Numbered from the stretch's first letter, positions 26,960 through 36,133 are shown. The stretch is DNA of 58,970 bases from Terribacillus halophilus (GCF_900162685.1 NZ_LT727827.1:289352-348321), one strand, 5' to 3'. Program-made: numbers and translations. The notes: generated by a model from the sequence alone, not told the origin.

Positions 26960-27721
26960 ATGCATGTAAAACTGATTCGAAATGCAACACTTGTCGTTGA
27001 TTATGCAGACAAGAAATTTTTAATCGATCCAATGTTAGCTGTAAAAGGAACATATCCGCCATTTCCCAACTCCGTTCGACAAGACCAGCGTAATCCTCTC
27101 GTTGATTTGCCGGAGCCCGTGGAAAACATCCTCGACGGCGTTGATGCTGTTATCTTAACTCATTTACATCTGGATCATTTTGATGAAAGCGCAAAAGAAT
27201 TGCTGCCAAAGGATTTAAAGATATATGTTCAAGATGAAGATGATGCAAACGAGGTTAAAGGGAGCGGCTTTACGGATGTAGAGATACTTACAGAGAACAC
27301 AGTCTTTGATGACATACAGTTAGTGAAGACAAAAGGAGAACATGGGCGCGGAGAAGTTTTGAAGCTTGCTGGCAATGTTTGCGGGGTTATCTTGAAGCAT
27401 GCAGTTGAAAAAACACTTTATATTGCCGGAGACACTGTCTGGTATGAAGCAATACAGGATACACTTGCTAAACAGCAGCCTGAAGTAATTGTCGTAAATG
27501 GCGGCGATAATCAATTTTTAGAAGGCGGCTCCCTTGTAATGGACAGGAAAGATATTTTAGAAGTGGCCAATGCTGCTCCACATGCAACAGTTCTCTCTGT
27601 CCATATGGAGGCTGTTAATCATTGGGGACTATCAAGAGAAGCGCTTCAGCATTTTCTTGTCGAAAAAGAGATAGCCGATCAAGTAATTGTACCTAGTGAT
27701 GGAGATTCCTTAAAACTCTAA
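26960..27721 (+). CDS. MBL-fold metallo-hydrolase (UlaG-like)
   Basis: The 253-residue protein has the metallo-beta-lactamase motif THLHLDHFD near residues 66-74, a metal-binding Asp in YIAGDTVW, and a late His in SVHMEAVNHWG. It resembles UlaG/YtkL-type hydrolases acting on phosphodiester or lactone bonds. AAGGGAGAG precedes the ATG. It is monocistronic, converging on degV with a shared terminator. Confidence 0.9.
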   Translation: MHVKLIRNATLVVDYADKKFLIDPMLAVKGTYPPFPNSVRQDQRNPLVDLPEPVENILDGVDAVILTHLHLDHFDESAKELLPKDLKIYVQDEDDANEVKGSGFTDVEILTENTVFDDIQLVKTKGEHGRGEVLKLAGNVCGVILKHAVEKTLYIAGDTVWYEAIQDTLAKQQPEVIVVNGGDNQFLEGGSLVMDRKDILEVANAAPHATVLSVHMEAVNHWGLSREALQHFLVEKEIADQVIVPSDGDSLKL

Positions 27722-27732
27722 TAGCGTTATGT

Positions 27733-27770
27733 AAAAAAGAGATGAACGCAGCAGCGCTTATCTCTTTTTT
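27733..27770. terminator. Bidirectional terminator between the MBL gene and degV
   Basis: AAAAAAGAGAT pairs with ATCTCTTTTTT, with T-runs on either strand, between two convergent genes. Confidence 0.9.
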
Positions 27771-27783
27771 CGTATATCGTATA

Positions 27784-28638
27784 TTAATCTGCCGGCATCC
27801 AGCTTGCGCCAATTCCGCCACGTCCAAAATGAATGGCCATCACGGTGCTTATTTCGTTCCCGATAAAAACTTCTACCTTATCTCCGTAAACTTCCATCGC
27901 ATGCTTCAAATCGTTCGCGAGATCAATGGAATTCACATGCGTAATCCGTACAACCTGCTTGCCTGTTTCGGCGATATTATGCCCTAATTTCTCGATCATC
28001 CACTTTATAACTCGTTTCTTCGTCCGAACTTTTCCGACAACCTCAAGTTTCCCATCCATTAAACCGATAATTGGTTTAATATGGAGCAGATTGCCGATTC
28101 GAGAAGCCGTTTTGGACATTCGGCCTGAACGCACAAGTGTTGTTAAATCGTTGATGGTCAGGTACAAGTGTCCTTGTTGGCAATAAAGCGTGATTGCTTC
28201 TAAAATTTCCGTAAGGGGTTTGTCTTGCTCAATGAGTTGACAAACTTTTATGACAATATTTTCGACACCGATAGACGCTGTGTTGGTATCAATTACATGA
28301 ATACGGTCTTCTGCTCCGTCAATCATCGTACGTGCAATACGAGCTGATTGCACCGTTCCGCTTACATTCTCTGTACAATGCAAGCTGATTATTGCGTCAT
28401 ATTCGCCCAGCAGCTCCTCATACAGTGCTTGAAATGTATCTGGTGAAGGCAGGGAAGAGGAGTAGGAAGCTCCATCATCTATTAATTTAAACAATTCTTC
28501 ATTGGTTATATCTTTTAAATCAGTATAAGACTTATCGTTCACAATAACATTCAGGTGCGCATAATGGATGAAGGGATAACGCTGTAAATCCGCTTCTCTC
28601 ATATTCGTAATGCTGTCTGTTACAATTGCAATTTTCAT
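27784..28638 (-). CDS. DegV family fatty-acid-binding protein (FakB-like)
   Basis: The 284-residue protein starts MKIAIVTDSITNMREAD and has SYSSSLPSPDTF with the ligand-contacting SxPS/T loop, a Thr/Ser-rich HCTENVSGT segment and the C-terminal HFGRGGIGASW. DegV/FakB proteins hold a fatty acid for phosphorylation by FakA before it enters phospholipid synthesis. It is monocistronic. The FakA kinase is not in this window. Confidence 0.93.
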   Translation of the reverse strand: MKIAIVTDSITNMREADLQRYPFIHYAHLNVIVNDKSYTDLKDITNEELFKLIDDGASYSSSLPSPDTFQALYEELLGEYDAIISLHCTENVSGTVQSARIARTMIDGAEDRIHVIDTNTASIGVENIVIKVCQLIEQDKPLTEILEAITLYCQQGHLYLTINDLTTLVRSGRMSKTASRIGNLLHIKPIIGLMDGKLEVVGKVRTKKRVIKWMIEKLGHNIAETGKQVVRITHVNSIDLANDLKHAMEVYGDKVEVFIGNEISTVMAIHFGRGGIGASWMPAD

Positions 28639-28723
28639 TTATTCACCTCTTCTTAATTATAACTGTTTTAGCTGATAAAGATACAACATTATGTACTTTC
28701 AGCAAGGTGCTGAAGATAAAACA

Positions 28724-28749
28724 AAAGCTGCCGGATGACCGGCAGCTTT
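28724..28749 (-). terminator. Terminator of lysP
   Basis: AAAGCTGCCGG and CCGGCAGCTTT form a perfect stem with a four-base loop; on the minus strand TGTTTTATC follows. Confidence 0.88.
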
Positions 28750-28755
28750 CTCTTC

Positions 28756-30222
28756 TTATTCTGGTGCTGTTTCGTGCTCTGGAGTCGTCAAATCAACTTC
28801 TTCCAGTTTGTGCACCTTCGTTTTCTTTTTCGCTTTAAAGATAATCCAGCAGAGCAGGAAGACTGGGATACCGATGTAGGAAGCAATAAAGTTACCCCAA
28901 TCGATTCCACCATCTGTGAACGATGAGAAGCTCTGACCGATAATGACAATCACACATAATGTGAAGGCTAGTATCGGCGCTGCCGGATAGAATTTCGCTG
29001 TATATGGTAAGTCTTTGATATCGTTGCCTTGTGCCAAATACGCTTTACGGAAACGATAATGACTGACTGCAATACCGATCCATACAATAAAGCCGGCCAT
29101 ACCGGAAATGTTTAAGAGCCATGTATACACAATTCCGTTACCGAAGAAGGAAGTTAGAAATGCAACACAGCCTACCGCTGCTGTTGCAAGCAACGCGTTT
29201 ACTGGTACGCCGTTTTTGTTCAGCTTGCCAAGAAATGCTGGAGCTTTGCCTTCTTTCGCCAAGTTCCAAAGCATCCGTGTGCTCGCATACATACCGGAAT
29301 TACCAGCAGACAGCACTGCTGTCAGGATAACCGCGTTCATAACCGAAGCCGCAAACGCGATACCAGCTTTTTCGAATACAAGTGTGAACGGGCTTAAACG
29401 TACATCATCACTTGCAAGGCTGTCCGTTGTATACGGAATAATCAAACCAATGACGAAGATTGCTAAAATATAGAACAATAGAATGCGCCAGAAAACCGAA
29501 CGGATTGCTTTTGGAATCGAGTTTTTCGGGTCATCTGCTTCCCCCGCAGCTGCACCAAGCAATTCCGTACCTTGGAACGAGAAACCTGCCGCCATGAACA
29601 CACCAAGCAAAGCAAGGAATCCTCCTTTAAACGGTGCTTCTCCAACAGTAAAGTTCGAAAATCCTCGTGATTCTTCTCCAAGGATGCCGACGATCATTAA
29701 GATACCAACAATAATGAAAATAATAACAGTAACTACTTTAATTAAGGAAAACCAATACTCCGATTCCCCAAATCCTTTTACCGAAATATAATTCAATAAG
29801 AACATGATAAGCAGACTGACTGCACTCCATATCCATGATGGAACATCTGGGAACCAGAAATCCATAATTAACGTGACGGCTACGAGTTCAGCTGCGATTG
29901 TGATCGCCCAGTTGAACCAATAATTCCAGCCAAGTGCGAACCCAAAGGACTCGTCAACAAAGCGTGTAGCATACGTGCTGAAGCTTCCGGATACAGGCAT
30001 AAACGCTGCCATCTCCGCCAAGCTTGTCATTAAGAAAAATACCATACAGCCAATTAGTGCATACGCAAGCAATGCACCGCCTGGACCTGCACTGCTGATG
30101 GCGCCTCCGCTGGCTAGGAATAGACCTGTACCAATCGTACCACCAAGGGAAATCATCCCTAAATGCCGGGCTTTCAGTTCTCTGCGTAAGCCGGTTTGTT
30201 TCGTGTTGTCTTGATTGCCCAC
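28756..30222 (-). CDS. lysP: Lysine-specific permease
   Basis: The 488-residue APC-family transporter has about twelve membrane helices. It is strikingly similar to E. coli LysP through GLRRELKARHLGMISLGGTI, GFALGWNYWFNWAITIA, NYISVKGFGESEYWFSLIKV and SPFTLVFEKAG. It imports lysine with protons. The start is GTG 30222, with AGGGG eight bases before it. The lysine riboswitch just upstream independently supports lysine as substrate. Confidence 0.94.
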   Translation of the reverse strand: MGNQDNTKQTGLRRELKARHLGMISLGGTIGTGLFLASGGAISSAGPGGALLAYALIGCMVFFLMTSLAEMAAFMPVSGSFSTYATRFVDESFGFALGWNYWFNWAITIAAELVAVTLIMDFWFPDVPSWIWSAVSLLIMFLLNYISVKGFGESEYWFSLIKVVTVIIFIIVGILMIVGILGEESRGFSNFTVGEAPFKGGFLALLGVFMAAGFSFQGTELLGAAAGEADDPKNSIPKAIRSVFWRILLFYILAIFVIGLIIPYTTDSLASDDVRLSPFTLVFEKAGIAFAASVMNAVILTAVLSAGNSGMYASTRMLWNLAKEGKAPAFLGKLNKNGVPVNALLATAAVGCVAFLTSFFGNGIVYTWLLNISGMAGFIVWIGIAVSHYRFRKAYLAQGNDIKDLPYTAKFYPAAPILAFTLCVIVIIGQSFSSFTDGGIDWGNFIASYIGIPVFLLCWIIFKAKKKTKVHKLEEVDLTTPEHETAPE

Positions 30223-30267
30223 TTTCTTTACCCCTCTCTGTTCTTGCACTGTTGCGCTACAGATACG

Positions 30268-30535
30268 AAAAAAGACCGTCCCGGATAGCTTGCTCTATCC
30301 GAACGGCCTTTACTTATAAACAGCATCATTCTCACAAAGATAGCGCAACACGTCAGCTTTGCGACTGACGTGACAGTTCTGTCCCTATTTGAGTACAGAC
30401 CCAGCCAGAGGAATGGAGAATCCATCCGGCTTCGGCAGCTGCTCCTTTCCAAACTGATCCATGATCTCTCCTGATCTCCCAGTCTGTACTATTAACAGCC
30501 GCATCCTCTACCTCATCAAATGATGAGGATTTGTA
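30268..30535 (-). promoter_or_regulatory. Lysine riboswitch (L-box) with terminator
   Basis: On the minus strand the leader carries GAGGTAGAGGATGCGG, AGTACAGACTGGGAG, GCAGCTGCCGAAGCC, GGCTGGGTCTGTACTCA and GGACAGAACTGTCA, the conserved L-box blocks (about 30365-30535). A terminator follows: GGCCGTTCGGATAG pairs with CTATCCGGGACGGTC, then TTTTTT (30268-30308). Lysine binding should end transcription before lysP. Confidence 0.94.
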
Positions 30536-30603
30536 TGCAATTGAAAACTCAATTAACTTTACTACACACACTCGCATATTTCAACAAGAATTTTTTACTA
30601 CAA

Positions 30604-30634
30604 AAAGAAACACGCCATTATCGCGTGTTTCTGC
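30604..30634 (-). terminator. Terminator of the second doxX gene
   Basis: AGAAACACGC and GCGTGTTTCT form the stem; on the minus strand TTTTTG follows. Confidence 0.8.
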
Positions 30635-30640
30635 GTTTTA

Positions 30641-31144
30641 TCAGATAAGTTGTCTTTTCCTGTTTTCACTGGAGTTATTGATCGCTGTATGGCGCAAGGA
30701 TGGCATAATCCAGCGATCAATACCGTAACGTCCTGCGTTAACGCCGCCAATTAAAAGGAGCAATCCCAAGATAATAAGAATCAGATTCTGCTGAATGGCA
30801 CCACTTAATAGAAATGATAGATTCATCAGTATCCCCATAACCGCTGCAAATCCGGTAAAAGCCCCAACTAGAATCGCAAATCCTGTCAGCGTTTCTCCCC
30901 ACATGACGAGAAAGCTGAAAATCTCCGAGTTCGGGAGCACAACTCCTTCGAGAAAATTCGCCCATCCACGTTGAATGAAACCAGCATCTGGACGCGCTGC
31001 CGCACCTTGTACAAAACCACTCGCGTCAAAATTGCCGCTCATCAGCTTACCTATACCTGCTGATAGGAATGTGTATCCAAGATACAATCTAATGACTAGA
31101 AAAACAATGGCAGCTCCTTTGCTTTGCCGAATTGCATGAAACAT
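30641..31144 (-). CDS. DoxX family membrane protein (second of two)
   Basis: The 167-residue protein has four membrane helices and shares RLYLGYTFLSAGIGKL, NFDASGFVQGAA, FSFLVMWGETLTG and AGRYGIDRWIMPSLR with the paralog at 21894-22409. Role is as for that protein: a probable membrane partner in redox or electrophile stress. Its upstream region does not share the Rex/cre site, so the two copies are probably regulated differently. It is monocistronic. Confidence 0.9.
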   Translation of the reverse strand: MFHAIRQSKGAAIVFLVIRLYLGYTFLSAGIGKLMSGNFDASGFVQGAAARPDAGFIQRGWANFLEGVVLPNSEIFSFLVMWGETLTGFAILVGAFTGFAAVMGILMNLSFLLSGAIQQNLILIILGLLLLIGGVNAGRYGIDRWIMPSLRHTAINNSSENRKRQLI

Positions 31145-31378
31145 ACTATTTCCTCTCCTATCACTGTAAGATTTGCAAACCTAGTGGATTAGCTCTCCCA
31201 CAGCACTAGTATAAGAGAATTTTAATAAATTGGAATATTTATACGGCAAACTTAATATATTGGTAATATTTTTGGAAAGTAATTTAATAAATCACCTATC
31301 TATCCCCTGCTAGGATAAATGCTGGCTTTTCATAATTCTTAGGTAACAGGAACATATTCCTAATAAAAAACGATACGA

Positions 31379-32431
31379 TTACTGCATTGCCAGCTGGTAA
31401 TAATAATTTGCTGGTTTTGCTTCCCCTTTCATTGTGTAATACCTTGCCAATCGTATGCTGTAATAATAGACACTAGACTTATCATCAATAGACTCAAAAT
31501 AGGAGATTCCTTGTTTCCAGACACATTCAAAGCAGTCACGGTCAATAAACTGCTTGTGCAGCATGGCAAAAGCCCATTGATAAATAGCATCTTGTTCTGC
31601 TTTACTCATTTCAAATCCAATTCGATAATAGTGCATCGCTTCCTGCTGACAATCAGCGTGGAAAAGTGATTCTGTTAAATAGTAAATACTCTTTAAGTAG
31701 TTGTTGTTAGGTGCTGCTTGAACAGCCTGTTCAAAATAATGAATTGCCCCTTTAAATTCCTGCTGTACGAAAGATAGAAGACCAAGATTATGTTGCACCA
31801 TAGCTGTCAACTCTGATGATGATGTAGTATCTGAAGGTTGGAAGGCTAGCGCCTCTAGGAGATGTGATTCTGCTCGATTGAAATTCCGAGCTTCTAGGTG
31901 GATAAGTCCAAGCAGCAAATTGCACTTCGCCAAATAAGGCTGCTGGTTGTATTCTGCTGCATAATGTAAAGCCTTCGCTGAATTGTAAGCTGATAATGCT
32001 GGGATATAGGCCTGATAATAAGCATGTGCCAGCTTAAAGTAAAAGTCAGCCTTTTCTTCTTCCTCCGTGATATAAAGTTCCGCATGTTCAAAATATCGTA
32101 TCGCATCTTTCCATCTATTCTCTTGGAAGAACATTTGTCCTTTAAAGTAATGATAATAGTAAGTATTCAATGGTGTTAAAGCGTGGCCTTTGGCTTCAAA
32201 TTTCCCCATTAGCCTTTCTGCATCATGTATTTCCTCTTGCATGATTTTGTACCGAATAGCAAGCAGATCGGCAGCAACTAATACTTCCTCCGCCGCTGCG
32301 TCCTTTTTTATTGCTTCGATCACCTCTGCAAGAATTGCCGCTGCCTCTTTTCTCTCTTGCTTTATCATGCCGTAGAAGTCTAGAAGCAAAGCGCTGAGAT
32401 TTTTATCCGTTTCTGATAAAACGATGTTCAC
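31379..32431 (-). CDS. Rap-like TPR regulator without an adjacent Phr
   Basis: The 350-residue protein is nearly as long as the Rap at 17379 and shares its layout. It has an N-terminal helical region, then TPR repeats (FFQENRWKDAIRYFEHAELY, FNRAESHLLEALAFQP, QQEFKGAIHYFEQAVQ), and a matching C-terminus (FAMLHKQFIDRDCFECVWKQ against FAMLHKKYEDKVNFESVWQE). It starts with GTG behind GGAGGAG. No exported small peptide gene follows, so it may respond to a peptide from elsewhere or to none. Confidence 0.82.
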   Translation of the reverse strand: MNIVLSETDKNLSALLLDFYGMIKQERKEAAAILAEVIEAIKKDAAAEEVLVAADLLAIRYKIMQEEIHDAERLMGKFEAKGHALTPLNTYYYHYFKGQMFFQENRWKDAIRYFEHAELYITEEEEKADFYFKLAHAYYQAYIPALSAYNSAKALHYAAEYNQQPYLAKCNLLLGLIHLEARNFNRAESHLLEALAFQPSDTTSSSELTAMVQHNLGLLSFVQQEFKGAIHYFEQAVQAAPNNNYLKSIYYLTESLFHADCQQEAMHYYRIGFEMSKAEQDAIYQWAFAMLHKQFIDRDCFECVWKQGISYFESIDDKSSVYYYSIRLARYYTMKGEAKPANYYYQLAMQ

Positions 32432-32540
32432 CTTAACTCCTCCTCCACCATTAATATATCTAATTCACCATTTTTAGCAGAAATCTTATATGATACCCTT
32501 TAATTCTCTACCAATCAGGAAATTCCTCTTTGTAAAGAGG

Positions 32541-32582
32541 AAAAAGAAGGATTAACGATAAAATCTTCGTTAATCCTTCTTT
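32541..32582 (-). terminator. Terminator of the ribA-ribD-nucleotidase operon
   Basis: AAGAAGGATTAACGA and TCGTTAATCCTTCTT form a 15-bp stem; the stop codon of the nucleotidase gene lies inside it. Confidence 0.88.
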
Positions 32583-33148
32583 CCATTTCGTATAATCTCT
32601 TTTATCTCTGATAATTCGCTAATTCTCGGCAATTGTACGTGCTGATTATAGGATTGGTTCTTTACAAACACGTTGGTTTTGGACTCCTTTAGTAAGGTGT
32701 CCAAAACATCCGGCTTGTCATCAAAATAATAATCCAGCTCAAGCTCTTTTATAATAGTAATTTTCTCTTCGTCTTTCATTCCATAAAAGAATTGCTCATC
32801 CTTGACGGGAAAGCCAAGATTTTGCATCCACACTTTTGTTCTTTCACCGTGTTCCTTTGGTCTGGCGGTAATGTAATAAATCTCATGGCCATCTCGCTGC
32901 AATTCCTGTAAGAGCTCAACTGCATTCGGGAACGGCGGACAGGTAGTATAGTAGATTTCCTCCAAGCTGGAATTCCACATGTCACGCCCTTGTGCCTCTG
33001 ACAGTCCGAATGGCTCGTGGATTTCGACTCGCTCGAGCTGATGAAAAACAGTAAGCGGAATTTGTTGGTTCATTTTTTTATTATATAGATGAAAAGCGTG
33101 CTCCCGCAGATTGATGAGCGTATCATCAATATCAAACCCGAATCTCAT
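32570..33148 (-). CDS. HAD-family nucleotidase (NT5C/YqfW-like)
   Basis: The 192-residue protein has HAD motif I FDIDDTLINL (Asp5 and Asp7), motif II ITARP near 95, and the motif IV pair YYFDDKPDV near 142. It resembles 5'-(deoxy)nucleotidases of type C and B. subtilis YqfW. Its ATG shares one base with the ribD stop (TAATG), so the two are co-translated. As third gene after ribA and ribD it may remove the phosphate from the RibD product; that is an inference from context. Confidence 0.85.
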   Translation of the reverse strand: MRFGFDIDDTLINLREHAFHLYNKKMNQQIPLTVFHQLERVEIHEPFGLSEAQGRDMWNSSLEEIYYTTCPPFPNAVELLQELQRDGHEIYYITARPKEHGERTKVWMQNLGFPVKDEQFFYGMKDEEKITIIKELELDYYFDDKPDVLDTLLKESKTNVFVKNQSYNQHVQLPRISELSEIKEIIRNGKKD

Positions 33149-34251
33149 TACTTCTTTTCTCCTTTGCTGTACTGCGGATAGCCGATGAACTTAAAATCTT
33201 GTCCAATTTTGATAATCTCTGTATGAGTCAAATCAACCGCGTCTGCCATTTTCTCAAAGCCCGTACCTTCTAAGAATGTAGGTGCAGCTTTACCGCCGAT
33301 CAATTTTGGTGCGAAATACAGTACTACTTTGTCGATGAGATGTTGTTCCAAGAAAGAAGCGTGTACGCTGCCTCCCCCTTCAATCAACACCGAAGAAACA
33401 AGCTGTTCACCCAATATGCTTACTACTTCCTTTACATCGACACGGCTGCTGCTTGTGCGAAATACCTTTATTCCTTTATTGATAAGCGTCTGCTCTTTTT
33501 CACTGTCTGCCTGCTGGCTTGTGAAAATCCAAGTATCGGCCAGTTTGTCTGTAACTACTTTGCTGTCCAGCGGAATTCTTAGCGTGGAATCAAGTATGAT
33601 GCGAAGCGGATGACGTCCGTTCGGTATTCTAGCTGTCAGTTCAGGATCGTCTTCTATAACAGTGTTCACACCAACAAGGATGGCCATGTTTTCATGACGG
33701 AGCCGGTGAACATCCTGTCTGGAAGCAGCGGACGTGATCCATTTGCTGTCCATTGTATGCGTCGCAATTTTACCGTCCAATGTTGTCCCCGCTTTTAGTG
33801 TAATAAACGGCTTTTTCTCGACGATAAATTTATTAAATACTTCGTTCATCTGCCGGGCCTCTTCCTCCCGCACGCCGATAATTACTTCCATGCCGGCTTC
33901 CTCCAGAATTTTCACGCCGTTTCCAGCCACTAGCGGATTCGGATCAAGCGTTGCGATGACCACTTTTTTAATCCCGGCTCCCTTAATCGCTACCGCACAA
34001 GGTCCGGTTCTGCCATAGTGGGAACAAGGCTCAAGCGTGACATAAATTGTCCCACCCTTTGCCTGCTCTCCTGCCATTCGGATCGCATGAATCTCCGCAT
34101 GTGGTTCTCCAGCCTTTAGATGCGTACCAATACCGACGATGCGATTATCATTCACAATGACAGACCCAACCAATGGGTTCGGATCTGTCTGCCCTTTCAT
34201 CGCTTGTGCGTTTTGCAAGGCCAAGTCCATATAAAACGTATGCTCAGTCAT
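33148..34251 (-). CDS. ribD: Bifunctional riboflavin biosynthesis deaminase/reductase RibD
   Basis: The 367-residue protein has an N-terminal cytidine-deaminase-like zinc domain (HAE in GEPHAEIHAIR; PC-SHYGRTG-PC near 76-86) and a C-terminal dihydrofolate-reductase-like domain (TLKAGTTLDGKIAT near 155, and SVLIEGGGSVHASFLE). It deaminates and reduces the pyrimidine made by GTP cyclohydrolase II. The start at 34251 has GAGGAG before it and overlaps ribA by eight bases. No FMN riboswitch is visible. Confidence 0.93.
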   Translation of the reverse strand: MTEHTFYMDLALQNAQAMKGQTDPNPLVGSVIVNDNRIVGIGTHLKAGEPHAEIHAIRMAGEQAKGGTIYVTLEPCSHYGRTGPCAVAIKGAGIKKVVIATLDPNPLVAGNGVKILEEAGMEVIIGVREEEARQMNEVFNKFIVEKKPFITLKAGTTLDGKIATHTMDSKWITSAASRQDVHRLRHENMAILVGVNTVIEDDPELTARIPNGRHPLRIILDSTLRIPLDSKVVTDKLADTWIFTSQQADSEKEQTLINKGIKVFRTSSSRVDVKEVVSILGEQLVSSVLIEGGGSVHASFLEQHLIDKVVLYFAPKLIGGKAAPTFLEGTGFEKMADAVDLTHTEIIKIGQDFKFIGYPQYSKGEKK

Positions 34252-34999
34252 TGCTGCAAATCTCCTCGTCGCCAAGATGACCTGAACGGACGATTTTTGT
34301 TTTAAGATAATTCTCGTTATATTCGGATACATCTCCCCAGAGCGCAGCACGGCCGGATAGCTGCATGCCTGCCTGTTCCATCGCTGCCAGCTTTCGTGGA
34401 TTGTTCGTCATCAATGTTACCGGCTTTGTTCGCAAAGCTTTCAGCACTTGGATCGCATCTGTGTAATCTCGGGAATCATCTACAAAGCCGAGAGCCTCAT
34501 TTGCTTCCACCGTGTCGTAGTCGTTTTCCTGCAGAATGTAGGCCATTGCCTTGCTGAACAAGCCAATACCGCGTCCTTCGTGGTTAGCAAGGTAGAACAA
34601 AGCACCAGCGCCGTGCTCGACGATTTTTTGCATGGACTGCTTCAGCTGAAAACCACAGTCACAACGTTTACTTCCGAAAATATCACCTGTATGGCAGATG
34701 GAATGCATCCGAATGAGTGCATCCTCCGCTTCAGCAAAATCACCATAAACGAGCACACTGGATTGCTGCATCTCAGCTAAATTCATATCCGATAGCTTAT
34801 GAATAATTTCCTCGTAGTCTTTGGCTACTTCATTGCAATTCAGCCAGCAATACCACTGGAATGTTACAGTTTCTCCATACAGACTCACAGGCAGTTTAAT
34901 GGGGCCAACAAGATAAATTGCTCCCTCTGCTGTAGGAATAAGTTCTATTTTATCTTTTAATATCGAAATAGCCTTCGATTCTAATTTCATATCCGTCAT
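34244..34999 (-). CDS. ribA: GTP cyclohydrolase II (stand-alone, divergent)
   Basis: The 251-residue protein has the GCH II zinc site HSICHTGDIFGSKRCDCGFQ (three Cys), FYLANHEGRGIGL with the conserved Tyr, and TNNPRKLAAMEQAG. It opens GTP to the pyrimidine that RibD uses. It lacks the DHBP synthase domain that Bacillus RibA normally has fused, and carries about 75 extra N-terminal residues unlike the short E. coli enzyme. The start is ATG 34999 behind GGAG. First gene of the operon. Confidence 0.88.
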   Translation of the reverse strand: MTDMKLESKAISILKDKIELIPTAEGAIYLVGPIKLPVSLYGETVTFQWYCWLNCNEVAKDYEEIIHKLSDMNLAEMQQSSVLVYGDFAEAEDALIRMHSICHTGDIFGSKRCDCGFQLKQSMQKIVEHGAGALFYLANHEGRGIGLFSKAMAYILQENDYDTVEANEALGFVDDSRDYTDAIQVLKALRTKPVTLMTNNPRKLAAMEQAGMQLSGRAALWGDVSEYNENYLKTKIVRSGHLGDEEICSND

Positions 35000-35183
35000 C
35001 AATCTTTCTCCTTTTTTATCAGTGTACGTAGAATATACTGGATTTATGTAGGCACAAGTCCACCAGTCTGCGTTCTTCTTCTATCATAGTATGACAGATG
35101 TATTCTTTGAAGCAGATGCGCTCAGATTGTCTTTCTTTTAAAGATGATGTGCTAACTATACACCGAAAAAACAAAAGGAGAAA

Positions 35184-35221
35184 TAAAAAGGCTCCTGCTC
35201 TTTTTAGAAAGCAGAAACCCT
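35184..35221 (-). terminator. Terminator of the ybaK-like gene
   Basis: On the minus strand GGGTTTCTGCT pairs with AGCAGGAGCC with mismatches and is followed by TTTTTATTTC. Confidence 0.65.
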
Positions 35222-35223
35222 TA

Positions 35224-35694
35224 TTACATACTTATGGCAGCTAATTTATGAGGAACAACTTTTGCAAGATCAGCCAGCGTGAGTTCTACCTGATACCCAA
35301 TCTTACCCGCACTAAATATGATGGTACCAAAGGCTTGTGCAGATACATCCAGAACAGTACGAAAATTCTTCTTCATCCCGATGGGCGAACATCCTCCATG
35401 CACATAACCTGTCAGAGAAAGCAATTCCTTGGCTGGCAGCATCCGCACCGACTTCTCTCCAACACTAGCTGCGGCCAGCTTTAAGTCCAACTCTTTCTTA
35501 ACCGGAATTACAAATACATAGTGCTGCCCTGTTTTGCTGACCGTAACGAGCGTCTTAAACACGCGGGCCGGATTTTGACCTAATACCTCAGCAACGTCTA
35601 TACCGCTTATCGCATCGGTATCTGCATAGCTGTAATCGTCATAGGGTATCTTCTTTTGGTCTAGGAGGCGCATGACGTTTGTTTTGTAATCCAC
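35224..35694 (-). CDS. ybaK: Cys-tRNA(Pro)/Cys-tRNA(Cys) deacylase YbaK/EbsC
   Basis: The 156-residue protein is a single YbaK/ProX editing domain with FKTLVT, the conserved Lys-rich PVKKELDLKLAA, and HGGCSPIGMKKNF near residue 100 that lines the active site. It removes cysteine wrongly attached to tRNA-Pro. Length is typical. It is transcribed alone, between the rib operon and an XRE/membrane protein pair. Confidence 0.93.
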   Translation of the reverse strand: MDYKTNVMRLLDQKKIPYDDYSYADTDAISGIDVAEVLGQNPARVFKTLVTVSKTGQHYVFVIPVKKELDLKLAAASVGEKSVRMLPAKELLSLTGYVHGGCSPIGMKKNFRTVLDVSAQAFGTIIFSAGKIGYQVELTLADLAKVVPHKLAAISM

Positions 35695-35725
35695 TTAAAC
35701 TGACTCCTTTCACTAAGGCAGAATC

Positions 35726-36133
35726 CTATAATCGTTTCACTACAAATAACCCTGCGGCTGTAAGAAATACCATGATGGTTCCATATATCGCAAGGATGCC
35801 AAGTTCAATTGTTTGATAACCTATCCCTACAAGTATAAGTAACAGTATGCCTGATACAAACCCTATGCCTACAGATGCCATTAATAAGTAATCCTTTATG
35901 ATTCTTACTGTCCGCTCATCCATTTCAGGCAAGCTTTTTCTCCGCCGGACGAAGCTGACAAGTATTGGCAGCCCAATACCACTTACGACACCAACTAGGG
36001 TAAGTATAATGAAGGAAGTTCCAGATGGAAATGGTTCACCAGCAAGCTCTAACCCAATCCACAGTCCAATGAAACAACATAGGGTAATAAAAGAGTAAAG
36101 CAGCAATTCATAACGCTTCTTTCCTTTACGCAT
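35726..36133 (-). CDS. Small four-helix membrane protein, unknown function
   Basis: The 135-residue protein has four hydrophobic helices (about residues 9-27, 40-60, 83-103 and 108-130) separated by the basic loop SFVRRRKSLPEMDERT. It follows one base after an XRE-type regulator gene. Such HTH-plus-membrane-protein pairs are common in Bacillaceae; the membrane protein may be the regulated output or a sensor. I recognise no named domain. Confidence 0.75.
   Translation of the reverse strand: MRKGKKRYELLLYSFITLCCFIGLWIGLELAGEPFPSGTSFIILTLVGVVSGIGLPILVSFVRRRKSLPEMDERTVRIIKDYLLMASVGIGFVSGILLLILVGIGYQTIELGILAIYGTIMVFLTAAGLFVVKRL

Noticed and set aside
31300-31365. A 19-codon frame after the orphan rap gene as a possible Phr
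   Set aside because: It has no export signal and only a weak ribosome binding site.
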